Source of the DNA: an uncultured Lachnospiraceae bacterium
GTDB lineage: Bacteria > Bacillota > Clostridia > Lachnospirales > Lachnospiraceae
Assembly (NCBI GenBank): GCA_947003375.1
Contig: CAMQOJ010000215.1
Location: 1 to 7,239, forward strand
DNA: 7,239 bases
Reading direction: 5' to 3'
A model generated the notes under the pieces. That model was not told the origin of the DNA and ran no database searches. It saw only the letters and a program-made list of their open reading frames with translations. The position numbers and the translations under genes are program-made. This document shows positions 1 through 6,145 of the stretch, piece after piece (the first letter of the stretch is position 1; each line of letters begins with the position of its first letter).

Positions 1-21
1 CTCTGCAGCGTTGCAAGCTTG

Positions 22-78
22 ATACCCCGTTGCTTGCAGCGGGGTATTTGATTTCCTACAGGGAATGCCAAATGGCAT
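22..78. repeat. palindromic intergenic element, copy 1
   Basis: Bases 22-33 and 36-47 form a 12-bp inverted repeat, ATACCCCGTTGC against GCAGCGGGGTAT, with one T/G mismatch and only two bases between the arms. A second small palindrome, ATGCCA-AA-TGGCAT, follows at 65-78. The first palindrome is followed by TTTGATTT rather than a run of T, so it is a poor intrinsic terminator. Bases 22-38 recur exactly, inverted, at 1830-1846, which suggests a dispersed palindromic element rather than a single-gene signal. It could cap the 3' end of a transcript from a gene left of the window. The tips resemble a CsoR half-site, but the two halves are too far apart for an operator. The rest of 1-159 shows no gene. 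Confidence 0.6.
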
Positions 79-142
79 AATGGCCTGGCTTCCGGCATGG
101 CGCGTCTCTGCCGCGCGGATTGCAATGGACGGGCCACAGAAG

Positions 143-150
143 AAGGAGGG
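143..150 (+). promoter_or_regulatory. ribosome binding site deciding the esterase start
   Basis: AAGGAGGG lies 9 bases before the ATG at 160. It supports that ATG over the upstream in-frame ATG at 97, which has no comparable site and would add 21 residues of low-complexity sequence. Confidence 0.8.
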
Positions 151-159
151 GCAGATATC

Positions 160-1209
160 ATGGGATGGCAGGAAGAGCGCATGGTTCCGATTTGGACAGG
201 GGACACGGTGTATGAGGAATCAGTTGCCTTTATCGGCGGGGAGGACGGGCGGATACGACCGGTTCCCCTGGCCTATAGGGCGGAGAGGATTCTGGAGGTC
301 GCTTCTTTGGACAGGAAGACGGTGTATCGGGAAGGAAAGGACTATTGCCTGGAGGATGGGATGCTGGTCAGGGTGCCAGGCTCGGCCATGCCTGAGTGGA
401 GATATGAGGAGTTCTATCTGCCCGAGCCGGCCACGGTCACCATCCGCAGCGGCCGGCAGGCGGGGAAGTTCATCCGGTTCGATGCCGGGGACGTTTACGC
501 GGCCCACCAGGTGGCCGTGACCTATACCCATGAGGACGGATGGCATGGGACGGTGCCAGGGTATCAGGGGGAGGCCCTGCCCGGGACGATAGGGCTTCTG
601 CGAAACCGCAGGCCCATGAAGGCGGTGTATTACGGGGACAGCATCATGGAGGGGTATGACGTGAGCAGCATCTGGAAGATGGAGCCTTTTCTGCCCCGGC
701 TGTCGGAGCTTGTGACCATGGAGTGGAGGTCCCACTGGGGCTATCAGGAGATTTGGGAGGTGAATACGGCGCTGGGAGGGACCGACAGCGCATGGGGGCT
801 TGCAGAGCTTGAGAAACGGGTGTGCGCCCATGGGCCGGACCTGGTGGTGATAGGGTTCGGGATGAACGACGGGGGGACTGTGGAGCCCCGCAGATATGAG
901 GACAACATCCGAAAGATGATACATAGGGTGCGGGAATCCGCGCCCCGGGCGGAATTCCTGCTGGTGGCCACCATGCTGCCGAATCCGGACGGAATGGGGT
1001 GGGGCTGCTTCCAGCCCATGTACCAGTGGAGCTTAAAGAGCATTGCGGCGGACACGCCGGGCGTGGCGGTGGCGCCTATGACGGAAGTGAGCGAGTATCT
1101 CCTGTCCCGGAAAAGGTTCGAGGACATGACCGGGAACGGCATCAACCATCCCAATGATTTCCTGGTGCGGATCTATGCCCAGGTAGTGGCGGCATCGCTT
1201 ATGGGGTGA
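160..1209 (+). CDS. SGNH/GDSL-family esterase with N-terminal accessory domain
   Basis: This 349-aa protein is probably a serine esterase or deacetylase of the SGNH superfamily. The start at 160 follows a strong ribosome binding site. Residues 1 to about 150 form a beta-rich-looking accessory domain without recognisable catalytic motifs. The hydrolase core follows: block I GDSIMEG at 159-165 with nucleophile Ser161, the block II glycines at 206-207 (GGTD), block III GFGMND at 232-237 with oxyanion-hole Asn236, and block V NHPND at 329-333 with catalytic His330. An N-terminal beta domain followed by an SGNH core is the layout of CE2-type acetyl esterases, so a sugar-deacetylating role is plausible, but the substrate is not shown. 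No signal peptide is visible, so it is probably cytoplasmic. The Asp normally three residues before the His is a Gly here. It appears unrelated to the copper genes downstream, which have their own promoter. Confidence 0.85.
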   Translation: MGWQEERMVPIWTGDTVYEESVAFIGGEDGRIRPVPLAYRAERILEVASLDRKTVYREGKDYCLEDGMLVRVPGSAMPEWRYEEFYLPEPATVTIRSGRQAGKFIRFDAGDVYAAHQVAVTYTHEDGWHGTVPGYQGEALPGTIGLLRNRRPMKAVYYGDSIMEGYDVSSIWKMEPFLPRLSELVTMEWRSHWGYQEIWEVNTALGGTDSAWGLAELEKRVCAHGPDLVVIGFGMNDGGTVEPRRYEDNIRKMIHRVRESAPRAEFLLVATMLPNPDGMGWGCFQPMYQWSLKSIAADTPGVAVAPMTEVSEYLLSRKRFEDMTGNGINHPNDFLVRIYAQVVAASLMG

Positions 1210-1244
1210 CAGGCGCCTTTTTTCAAAAAATGGAATAATAGCAC

Positions 1245-1273
1245 TTGACAGATACCCTGTGGGGGTATATCCT
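1245..1273 (+). promoter_or_regulatory. copper-responsive promoter of csoR-copA
   Basis: A perfect -35 box TTGACA (1245-1250) and a -10-like TATCCT (1268-1273) are separated by 17 bases. The spacer is almost exactly filled by a CsoR-type operator, so bound repressor would exclude RNA polymerase. An alternative -10, TATATC at 1266-1271, would give a 15-base spacer and is less likely. Transcription would begin near 1280 and read csoR and then copA. Confidence 0.75.
1252..1268. promoter_or_regulatory. CsoR-type operator 1 (promoter spacer)
   Basis: ATACCCTGTGGGGGTAT is a pseudo-palindrome with 6-bp arms ATACCC/GGGTAT. It has the C-tract/G-tract form with flanking AT known for CsoR sites controlling copper efflux genes in Firmicutes. 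It lies between the -35 and -10 boxes and directly upstream of a csoR gene, so autoregulation is expected. Confidence 0.8.
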
Positions 1274-1289
1274 GTAGATATGAGGATAG

Positions 1290-1306
1290 ATACCCCCATG
1301 GGGTAT
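1290..1306. promoter_or_regulatory. CsoR-type operator 2 (perfect palindrome)
   Basis: ATACCCCCATGGGGTAT has perfect 7-bp arms ATACCCC/GGGGTAT around a 3-base centre. Its centre is 38 bp downstream of the centre of operator 1, about +10 to +26 of the predicted transcript. A second repressor tetramer here could block early elongation or stabilise repression at the first site. Confidence 0.75.
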
Positions 1307-1349
1307 TTTGCATCTGGATATGGGACAGGGCAAAGTTGGAACAGGGATT

Positions 1350-1354
1350 GGAGG
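1350..1354 (+). promoter_or_regulatory. ribosome binding site deciding the csoR start
   Basis: GGAGG lies 8 bases before ATG 1363. The longer reading frame beginning at TTG 1336 lacks such a site, so 1363 is preferred. Confidence 0.8.
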
Positions 1355-1362
1355 ATAGAAAG

Positions 1363-1713
1363 ATGGCGGAAGGCAATACTACGAATCAACAGGAACGGAA
1401 AGAAAGCACAGGAAACGAGGCGTGCTGCGGCTGTCATCAGAAAGGGACGCCTCGCGGGGAAAGGGAGTTGAAAAGCCTGAAGAACCGTTTGAACCGCATG
1501 ACGGGACAGTTGAGCGGTATCGGGAAGATGCTGGACGAGAACCGCTACTGCGGGGATGTGCTCACGCAGATAGCGGCGGTGGAGAGCGCGCTGCAGTCCT
1601 TTGCGTATGTGATTTTGCAGGAGCATATGGAGACCTGCGTGGTGGAGGAGATTCGGAAGGGAAATCTGGCGGTGGTGGACGAAGCGGTGGAGCTGATGAA
1701 GAAACTAAAATGA
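1363..1713 (+). CDS. csoR: CsoR-family Cu(I)-sensing transcriptional repressor
   Basis: This 116-aa cytoplasmic repressor binds the two operators upstream and should release DNA when it binds Cu(I). The all-helical CsoR domain starts near residue 35 and includes RLNRMTGQ at 42-49, the conserved first-helix motif. The copper ligands match the Cu(I)-sensing subgroup exactly: Cys63, His88 and Cys92, spaced C-x24-H-x3-C. Known RcnR (Ni/Co) and CstR (persulfide) relatives have different ligand sets, so copper is the best call, and the CopA gene downstream agrees. An N-terminal extension of about 30 residues carries Cys21, Cys22, Cys24 and His25, an extra potential metal or thiol site seen in some clostridial relatives. 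It is transcribed first in the operon with copA, and its own promoter carries its operators, so it is likely autoregulated. Confidence 0.93.
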   Translation: MAEGNTTNQQERKESTGNEACCGCHQKGTPRGERELKSLKNRLNRMTGQLSGIGKMLDENRYCGDVLTQIAAVESALQSFAYVILQEHMETCVVEEIRKGNLAVVDEAVELMKKLK

Positions 1714-1829
1714 CGGCTGCCGGGGAAACCTCATGTCGTGGGGCTGCGCGGAATCCGGGCGGAAAGACAGGCTCAGGGCGAAGCGGAGCCGCGGCAAGGG
1801 GGGAAGGGGCTGAGAGAGCGGAGGGCGCC

Positions 1830-1910
1830 TGCAAGCAACGGGGTATTTGACCCTCGCGGCATTCGCCAACTGGCCGTGCAAGCACGGCCGCTTGACTCAT
1901 TGCTCGCGGG
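1830..1910. repeat. palindromic intergenic element, copy 2 (csoR-copA gap)
   Basis: Bases 1830-1846 are the exact reverse complement of 22-38 near the window start. Beyond them lies a perfect 8-bp inverted repeat, GGCCGTGC at 1872-1879 against GCACGGCC at 1882-1889. It is bracketed by imperfect direct repeats TTGACCCTCGCGG (1848-1860) and TTGACTCATTGCTCGCGG (1892-1909). The composite structure resembles a small dispersed non-coding repeat. There is no T-tract after the stem, so it is unlikely to stop csoR transcripts, but it could protect mRNA ends or adjust the csoR:copA ratio. The remainder of the 229-base gap (1714-1829) shows no gene. Confidence 0.6.
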
Positions 1911-1920
1911 AATAAATTAT
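1892..1920 (+). promoter_or_regulatory. weak candidate promoter before copA
   Basis: TTGACT (1892-1897) and AATTAT (1915-1920) are 17 bases apart, 22 bases before the copA start codon. The -10 matches the consensus at only four of six positions, and the -35 is part of the repeat element. It could give copA some CsoR-independent expression. Confidence 0.25.
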
Positions 1921-1942
1921 AGAAGGGAGCGACATAAAAGCG

Positions 1943-4879
1943 ATGAAAGAGAGGTATCATATATCCGGCATGACCTGTTCGGCCTGCTCCTCCCATGTGG
2001 AGAAGGCGGTGAACAAGCTGTCGGGGGTGGAGAAGGCCTCGGTGAACCTGCTGACGGAGACCATGGAGGTCAGCTATGACCAAAAGGACCTCACCGGGGA
2101 GGAAATCGTGGCGGCCGTGGAGAAGGCCGGGTACGGCGCGGTGCTGATCATCGGCGGGGCCCATGGGCGGGCCCGGGACGCTGGGGAAAGCAGCGGCGGT
2201 GTGGTGCAAGACCAAAAACAAAGCTGCGAGGTGGGAGCCTCCTGCGGCGCGGCGCTGGATCCGCGGGCAGCGGGCCGGGACAGCGTGGAGAAAAAGGCCA
2301 AGGAGGAGGCCAGGGCCATGAAATGGCGTCTGGGTATTTCCATCGGCTTCCTGGTGCCTTTGATGTACGTGGCCATGTATCATATGTATAATGAATGGTT
2401 CGGCCTGCCCATACCGGGCTTCGTACATCGCTATTTCCACGGGAACGAGAATGCCCTTACATTCGCCATGACCCAGTTCCTATTGCTTTTGCCCATCGTG
2501 TACATGAACCGGAAGTTTTTTGCGGTGGGATTCAAGACACTGCGGCATCTGTCCCCGAACATGGACAGCCTGATTGCCCTGGGGGCTTCGGCGGCCATCG
2601 TCTATGGTGTCTTTGCTATGTACAGAATCAGCTACAGCCTGGGCCATGGGGACATGGCGGTGGTGGAACAGTATTCCCATGACCTGTACTTTGAGTCCGC
2701 AGGCATGATATTGACCTTGATCACGGTGGGGAAATACCTGGAGAGCCGCTCCAAGGGCAAGACCAGCGAGGCTATCACCAAGCTCATGGACCTGTCGCCC
2801 AAGACGGCCATCGTGCTTTCGGAGGACGGCACCGAGATGGAGGTTCCCACGGAGGAGCTGCGAAGCGGCGATGTCTTCCTGGTGAAGCCCGGGAGCCTGG
2901 TGCCGGTGGACGGCACGGTGCTGGAGGGATATTCCAGCGTGGACGAGGCGGCCATCACGGGGGAGAGCGTACCTGTGGAAAAGCGGGAGGGCGACAGGGT
3001 GGTGTCCGCCACGGTGAACAAGGCCGGGTTCCTGAAATGCCGGGCCGACAGGGTGGGGGAGGACACCACCTTGTCCCAGATTATCCGTCTGGTGGAGGAG
3101 GCCAGCGCCAGCAAGGCCCCCATCGCCCAGCTTGCGGACAAGGTGGCCGGGGTGTTCGTTCCGGTAGTCATCGGTATTGCGCTGGTGACGCTGGCGGCGT
3201 GGCTGATTGCCGGGGCCGGGGCGGAGTTCGCCATCTCCACGGCCATCGCGGTGCTGGTGATATCCTGCCCCTGTGCTCTGGGGCTGGCCACGCCGGTGGC
3301 CATCATGGTGGGCACCGGCGTGGGGGCCAGCCACGGCATATTGATCAAGTCCGGGGAGGCCCTGCAGCAGGCGAGAGAAGTCGATGCCGTAGTCATGGAT
3401 AAGACGGGGACGATCACAGCCGGGAAGCTTAGATGCATGCAGGTGGGCGTATTCGTGCAGGATATGTCCGTATACACCCTGGTGCAGATTGCGGCGGCCC
3501 TGGAGAAGAAGAGCGAGCATCCATTGGCGGAGGCCGTGGTAGAGCATGCCGCTTCCATGAAGCTGGATTTGCCGCAGATCAAGGATTTCAAGGCAGTGTT
3601 CGGCAGAGGCGTGGAGGGGGTGCTGGCAGAGGATATACCGCCGAGGCGGTTCGTGCCTGAGGATGCCGGGCCTGTGTCGTCGATGAATCTGGTGCCGGAG
3701 GAGGGCTCCCGGGAGAGGGAATCGCAGGCAGCCCGGAAAGCCATGAAAGCCGGCAGGCCTACGAAAGCGCAGCGGGAGGATTTCCTGGCGCGAAAGGATG
3801 CTGGCGCACAGGCCGGAACGCGATATCTGGTGGGGAACCAGGCCTATTTGGAGGAGAACGGCATCTCCATAGACCCTGTGGTGCTGCAGGGGATACAGGA
3901 CATTGCGGACGAGGGGATGACACCTCTTTTGGTGGTCCAGGAAGGGAGGCTTTTAGGCTGCATCGGCGTAGCAGATGAAATCAAGCCTACCTCGGATGTG
4001 GCCATCCAGAAATTCCAGCAGATGGGCATCCGGGTGGTGATGCTCACCGGGGACAACATAAGGACTGCGGAGGCAGTGCGCAGGCGGCTGGGTATCGCCG
4101 AGGTGGTGGCGGAAGTCCTGCCCCAGGACAAGGAGAAAAAGATACGGCAGTTGAAAGCCGAGGGCCACAAAGTAGCCATGATAGGGGACGGCATCAACGA
4201 TGCCCCCGCCCTGGCCGCGGCGGATGTAGGCATGGCCATCGGTGCGGGGACGGACGTGGCCATGGAGAGCGCGGACGTCATATTGATGAAGAGCGACCTG
4301 CGGGACGCGGTGACGGCGGTGCGCTTAAGCCGGGCCGTCATCCGCAATATCAAGCAGAATCTATTCTGGGCGTTCTTTTATAACGCAATAGGGATTCCAT
4401 TGGCGGCCGGAGTGTGGTATCCTATATTTGGAATCAAATTGAACCCCATGTTCGGCGCGGCCGCCATGAGCCTGAGCAGCATCTTCGTGGTGGGCAACGC
4501 CCTGCGGCTGCGGGGCTTTAAGAGCGGGTTCGCTCCCGTCCGGAGGACAGACGGCCCCGGGCAGCCAGAGGACGGCAGGCAGCCGGGGGAGGGCCGGGAG
4601 GCAGAGGAAAAGACAGCGGACAAAAATGTGGACAGCGCAGCGGAAAGCAGCGCGGAAAGGAAGGAAAGTATGACAAAGGTAATGACGATCGAGGGAATGA
4701 TGTGCGGACACTGCACGGGCAGGGTGCAGAAGGCCCTGGAGGCCATAGAGGGCGTAAGCGCCGTCACCATGAGCCTGGAGGCCAAGACGGCCACGGTGGA
4801 GCTGGGGGCAGAGGTCTCGGACGAGGCGCTGACCGGGGCGGTGACCCAGGCAGGTTATGAGGTAAAGGGGATTGCATAA
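1943..4879 (+). CDS. copA: Cu(I)-exporting P1B-type ATPase with N- and C-terminal HMA domains
   Basis: This inner-membrane pump uses ATP to export Cu(I). At 978 aa it is well above the roughly 800 aa usual for bacterial CopA. Domains in order: an N-terminal HMA domain with GMTCSAC (Cys12, Cys15); a loose linker (about 70-125) containing Cys95 and Cys101; transmembrane segments near 130-150, 171-190, 207-229 and 250-267; the actuator domain with TGES 339-342; segments near 401-424 and 430-450, the latter with CPC 442-444; the phosphorylation motif DKTGT with Asp486; the N-domain SEHPL with His526; TGDN 702-705; GDGINDAP 748-755; then two last segments with YN 813-814 and MSLSS 842-846. CPC, YN and MxxSS together are the Cu(I) (P1B-1) signature. 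Two oddities are an insertion of about 60 residues in the N-domain (562-627) and a C-terminal linker plus second HMA domain with GMMCGHC (Cys921, Cys924). AAGGGAG at 1923-1929, 13 bases upstream, supports the start weakly. It is probably co-transcribed with csoR. Confidence 0.96.
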   Translation: MKERYHISGMTCSACSSHVEKAVNKLSGVEKASVNLLTETMEVSYDQKDLTGEEIVAAVEKAGYGAVLIIGGAHGRARDAGESSGGVVQDQKQSCEVGASCGAALDPRAAGRDSVEKKAKEEARAMKWRLGISIGFLVPLMYVAMYHMYNEWFGLPIPGFVHRYFHGNENALTFAMTQFLLLLPIVYMNRKFFAVGFKTLRHLSPNMDSLIALGASAAIVYGVFAMYRISYSLGHGDMAVVEQYSHDLYFESAGMILTLITVGKYLESRSKGKTSEAITKLMDLSPKTAIVLSEDGTEMEVPTEELRSGDVFLVKPGSLVPVDGTVLEGYSSVDEAAITGESVPVEKREGDRVVSATVNKAGFLKCRADRVGEDTTLSQIIRLVEEASASKAPIAQLADKVAGVFVPVVIGIALVTLAAWLIAGAGAEFAISTAIAVLVISCPCALGLATPVAIMVGTGVGASHGILIKSGEALQQAREVDAVVMDKTGTITAGKLRCMQVGVFVQDMSVYTLVQIAAALEKKSEHPLAEAVVEHAASMKLDLPQIKDFKAVFGRGVEGVLAEDIPPRRFVPEDAGPVSSMNLVPEEGSRERESQAARKAMKAGRPTKAQREDFLARKDAGAQAGTRYLVGNQAYLEENGISIDPVVLQGIQDIADEGMTPLLVVQEGRLLGCIGVADEIKPTSDVAIQKFQQMGIRVVMLTGDNIRTAEAVRRRLGIAEVVAEVLPQDKEKKIRQLKAEGHKVAMIGDGINDAPALAAADVGMAIGAGTDVAMESADVILMKSDLRDAVTAVRLSRAVIRNIKQNLFWAFFYNAIGIPLAAGVWYPIFGIKLNPMFGAAAMSLSSIFVVGNALRLRGFKSGFAPVRRTDGPGQPEDGRQPGEGREAEEKTADKNVDSAAESSAERKESMTKVMTIEGMMCGHCTGRVQKALEAIEGVSAVTMSLEAKTATVELGAEVSDEALTGAVTQAGYEVKGIA
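4657..4664 (+). promoter_or_regulatory. internal ribosome binding site inside copA
   Basis: The purine run AAGGAAGG lies 5 bases before the in-frame ATG at 4670, at a workable Shine-Dalgarno distance. It could be chance in a Lys/Glu/Arg-rich linker. Confidence 0.45.
4670..4879 (+). CDS. possible free CopZ-like copper chaperone from an internal copA start
   Basis: Translation from the in-frame ATG at 4670 (CopA residue 910) would give a stand-alone 69-aa HMA protein with GMMCGHC at residues 9-15 (Cys12, Cys15). It would end at the copA stop codon. This is the length and layout of free CopZ, the cytoplasmic chaperone that hands Cu(I) to CopA, and the window has no separate copZ gene. A purine-rich ribosome binding site precedes the ATG, and the sequence before it encodes a charged, apparently unstructured linker. 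E. coli copA is known to yield a small chaperone as well as the pump, though by frameshifting, so dual products from this gene type have precedent. The alternative is that copZ was simply fused to copA and the ribosome binding site is a relic. Confidence 0.45.
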   Translation: MTKVMTIEGMMCGHCTGRVQKALEAIEGVSAVTMSLEAKTATVELGAEVSDEALTGAVTQAGYEVKGIA

Positions 4880-4886
4880 CGACAAT

Positions 4887-4915
4887 TTGATAGTCAAGCG
4901 CTCCCGTTTTATGCA
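4887..4915 (+). promoter_or_regulatory. weak candidate promoter for the motor operon
   Basis: TTGATA (4887-4892) and TATGCA (4910-4915) are 17 bases apart. The -35 matches well and the -10 poorly. It is the only promoter-like pair in the 96-base gap between copA and the channel gene. Confidence 0.25.
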
Positions 4916-4918
4916 GAA

Positions 4919-4953
4919 CCTCTGCCGGAACCCATAGGGGCTGCCGGCAGAGG
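4919..4953 (+). other. stem-loop in the leader of the motor operon
   Basis: CCTCTGCCGG (4919-4928) and CCGGCAGAGG (4944-4953) form a perfect 10-bp stem with a 15-base loop that contains CCC-ATA-GGG. No T-tract follows, so it is not a standard intrinsic terminator. The 3' arm ends 6 bases before the GAGGTGA ribosome binding site (4960-4966) of the next gene, so it could affect translation, mRNA stability, or processing of a copA read-through transcript. Confidence 0.6.
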
Positions 4954-4975
4954 TGGAAAGAGGTGAAAGGAACCA

Positions 4976-6145
4976 ATGAAAAGTAGATTATTTTACGGAT
5001 TGTTCATCGTATACGCCGCCATGGTGGCCTTTGTGCTGGCTATCAACGGGGTCTTCACCGGCGAGGTGGAATCCGTCAGCAACCTGGTCATCAACGGGGT
5101 CTTCCTAGGGATAATCGGCATCCTGTTCGTGATCTCGGTTGTGAGCTTCATACGGCTGAACAGCCTGACGGACGAACTGGTGGATGCTGCTGGGGACTTA
5201 AAGGAAGCCTATAAAAAGGCCGGGAACCAGAATGTGTGGAGTGAGCTGGAGAAGGACAAGGAATTCTTCGAGGAGGAGAACCTGAAGAAGGCCTTCGCCA
5301 GATTCATACAACAGATGAACAACAGCCGCATCGGGAAAAGGTACGCGGGCAGCTGCGACATCGAGGACTATATCAACGAAGAGCTTCTGGACAGGGTGGG
5401 CAGCAGCCATTACAATTCCGCTATCTCCGGAACCATGACCGGCCTGGGCATCCTGGGCACCTTCATCGGGCTGTCCCTGGGGCTTGGGTCATTCAGCGGC
5501 GATGACATCTATACCATCTCCGACAACGTGGGGCCGCTGCTGTCCGGGATGAAGGTGGCCTTCCACACCTCGGTGTACGGCATCATCTTCTCCCTGATAT
5601 TCAACTTCGTCTATCGCAGCATCATGGCCGATGCCTACGGCAAGCTGAACTACTTCCTGAGCGCCTACAGGCAGTACGCTGCGCCGCCCATAAGCTCCGG
5701 CGACGAGAACACCGCCGCCATGCTGGTGTACCAGGCCAACCAGGCCAACTATATGAAGGAGCTCCTGGAGCTGGAGCGGGGGCAGGCCAGAGAGCAGGCG
5801 AAGCAGTTGGAGCAGATGGCCCAGAGCTTCATGGAGAAGCTCCAGTCCCTGATGGGCGCGGAGTTTCAGGAGCTGGGTGCCGCGCTGCAGCTTACGTCCC
5901 AGGCCCAGGCCTCCGGCGCGGAGAGCGGCAAGGCGCTCCTGGAGGCGGTGGACGCTCTGGCCCGGTCCAACCGGGACATGCAGGAAAACATGGCGCAGAT
6001 GCTCAAGCGCCAGGAACGGCTGGCGGACGACCTGGAGCAGCAGAAGCGCAGGCTGGAGACGGCCTGCGAGGAGATTAGCCGGGACGTGAGCAATCAGTTG
6101 TACACCTTTGGGCAGATGAGGGCTTTGCATGATGACGAAAAATAG
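4976..6145 (+). CDS. MotA/TolQ/ExbB-type ion-channel subunit with coiled-coil tail (ZorA-like)
   Basis: This 389-aa membrane protein is probably the pentamer-forming channel subunit of an ion-driven motor. It has transmembrane segments near 5-24 and 37-60, a cytoplasmic domain of about 85 residues, and two further segments. The third (about 148-170) carries the family motif GLGILGTFIGL with Thr162. The fourth (about 192-215) carries AFHTSVYG with Thr198; these threonines match the conserved TM3/TM4 positions of the family. From about residue 244 to the end it is a long helical, coiled-coil tail, which flagellar MotA (about 260-295 aa) lacks. That tail and the partner gene make ZorA of Zorya anti-phage systems the nearest analogue, though known ZorA tails are usually longer. 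GAGGTGA nine bases upstream supports the start. The last 17 bases overlap the next gene, implying coupled translation. No flagellar genes are nearby. Membership of a defence system is inferred, not shown. Confidence 0.85.
   Translation: MKSRLFYGLFIVYAAMVAFVLAINGVFTGEVESVSNLVINGVFLGIIGILFVISVVSFIRLNSLTDELVDAAGDLKEAYKKAGNQNVWSELEKDKEFFEEENLKKAFARFIQQMNNSRIGKRYAGSCDIEDYINEELLDRVGSSHYNSAISGTMTGLGILGTFIGLSLGLGSFSGDDIYTISDNVGPLLSGMKVAFHTSVYGIIFSLIFNFVYRSIMADAYGKLNYFLSAYRQYAAPPISSGDENTAAMLVYQANQANYMKELLELERGQAREQAKQLEQMAQSFMEKLQSLMGAEFQELGAALQLTSQAQASGAESGKALLEAVDALARSNRDMQENMAQMLKRQERLADDLEQQKRRLETACEEISRDVSNQLYTFGQMRALHDDEK

Noticed and set aside
22..47. CsoR operator at the window start (ATACCCC...GGGGTAT)
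   Set aside because: The half-sites are 12 bases apart instead of about 3, there is no promoter around them, and the sequence is a longer palindrome shared with another gap.
97..159. N-terminal 21-residue extension of the esterase
   Set aside because: The ATG at 97 has no ribosome binding site, and the ATG at 160 has a strong one.
1212..1230. Terminator after the esterase gene (GGCGCC then TTTTTT)
   Set aside because: The T-run is good, but the only stem is about 4 bp with a wobble pair, and TTTTTTCAAAAAA has no room for a loop. Weak at best.
1738..2079. Small + strand gene between csoR and copA
   Set aside because: It overlaps the copA start in another frame, has no ribosome binding site or recognisable domain, and runs through the repeat element.
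2480..3744. Long minus-strand reading frames opposite copA
   Set aside because: They are shadows of a GC-rich gene with clear family motifs in the + frame, and their translations show no recognisable domain.
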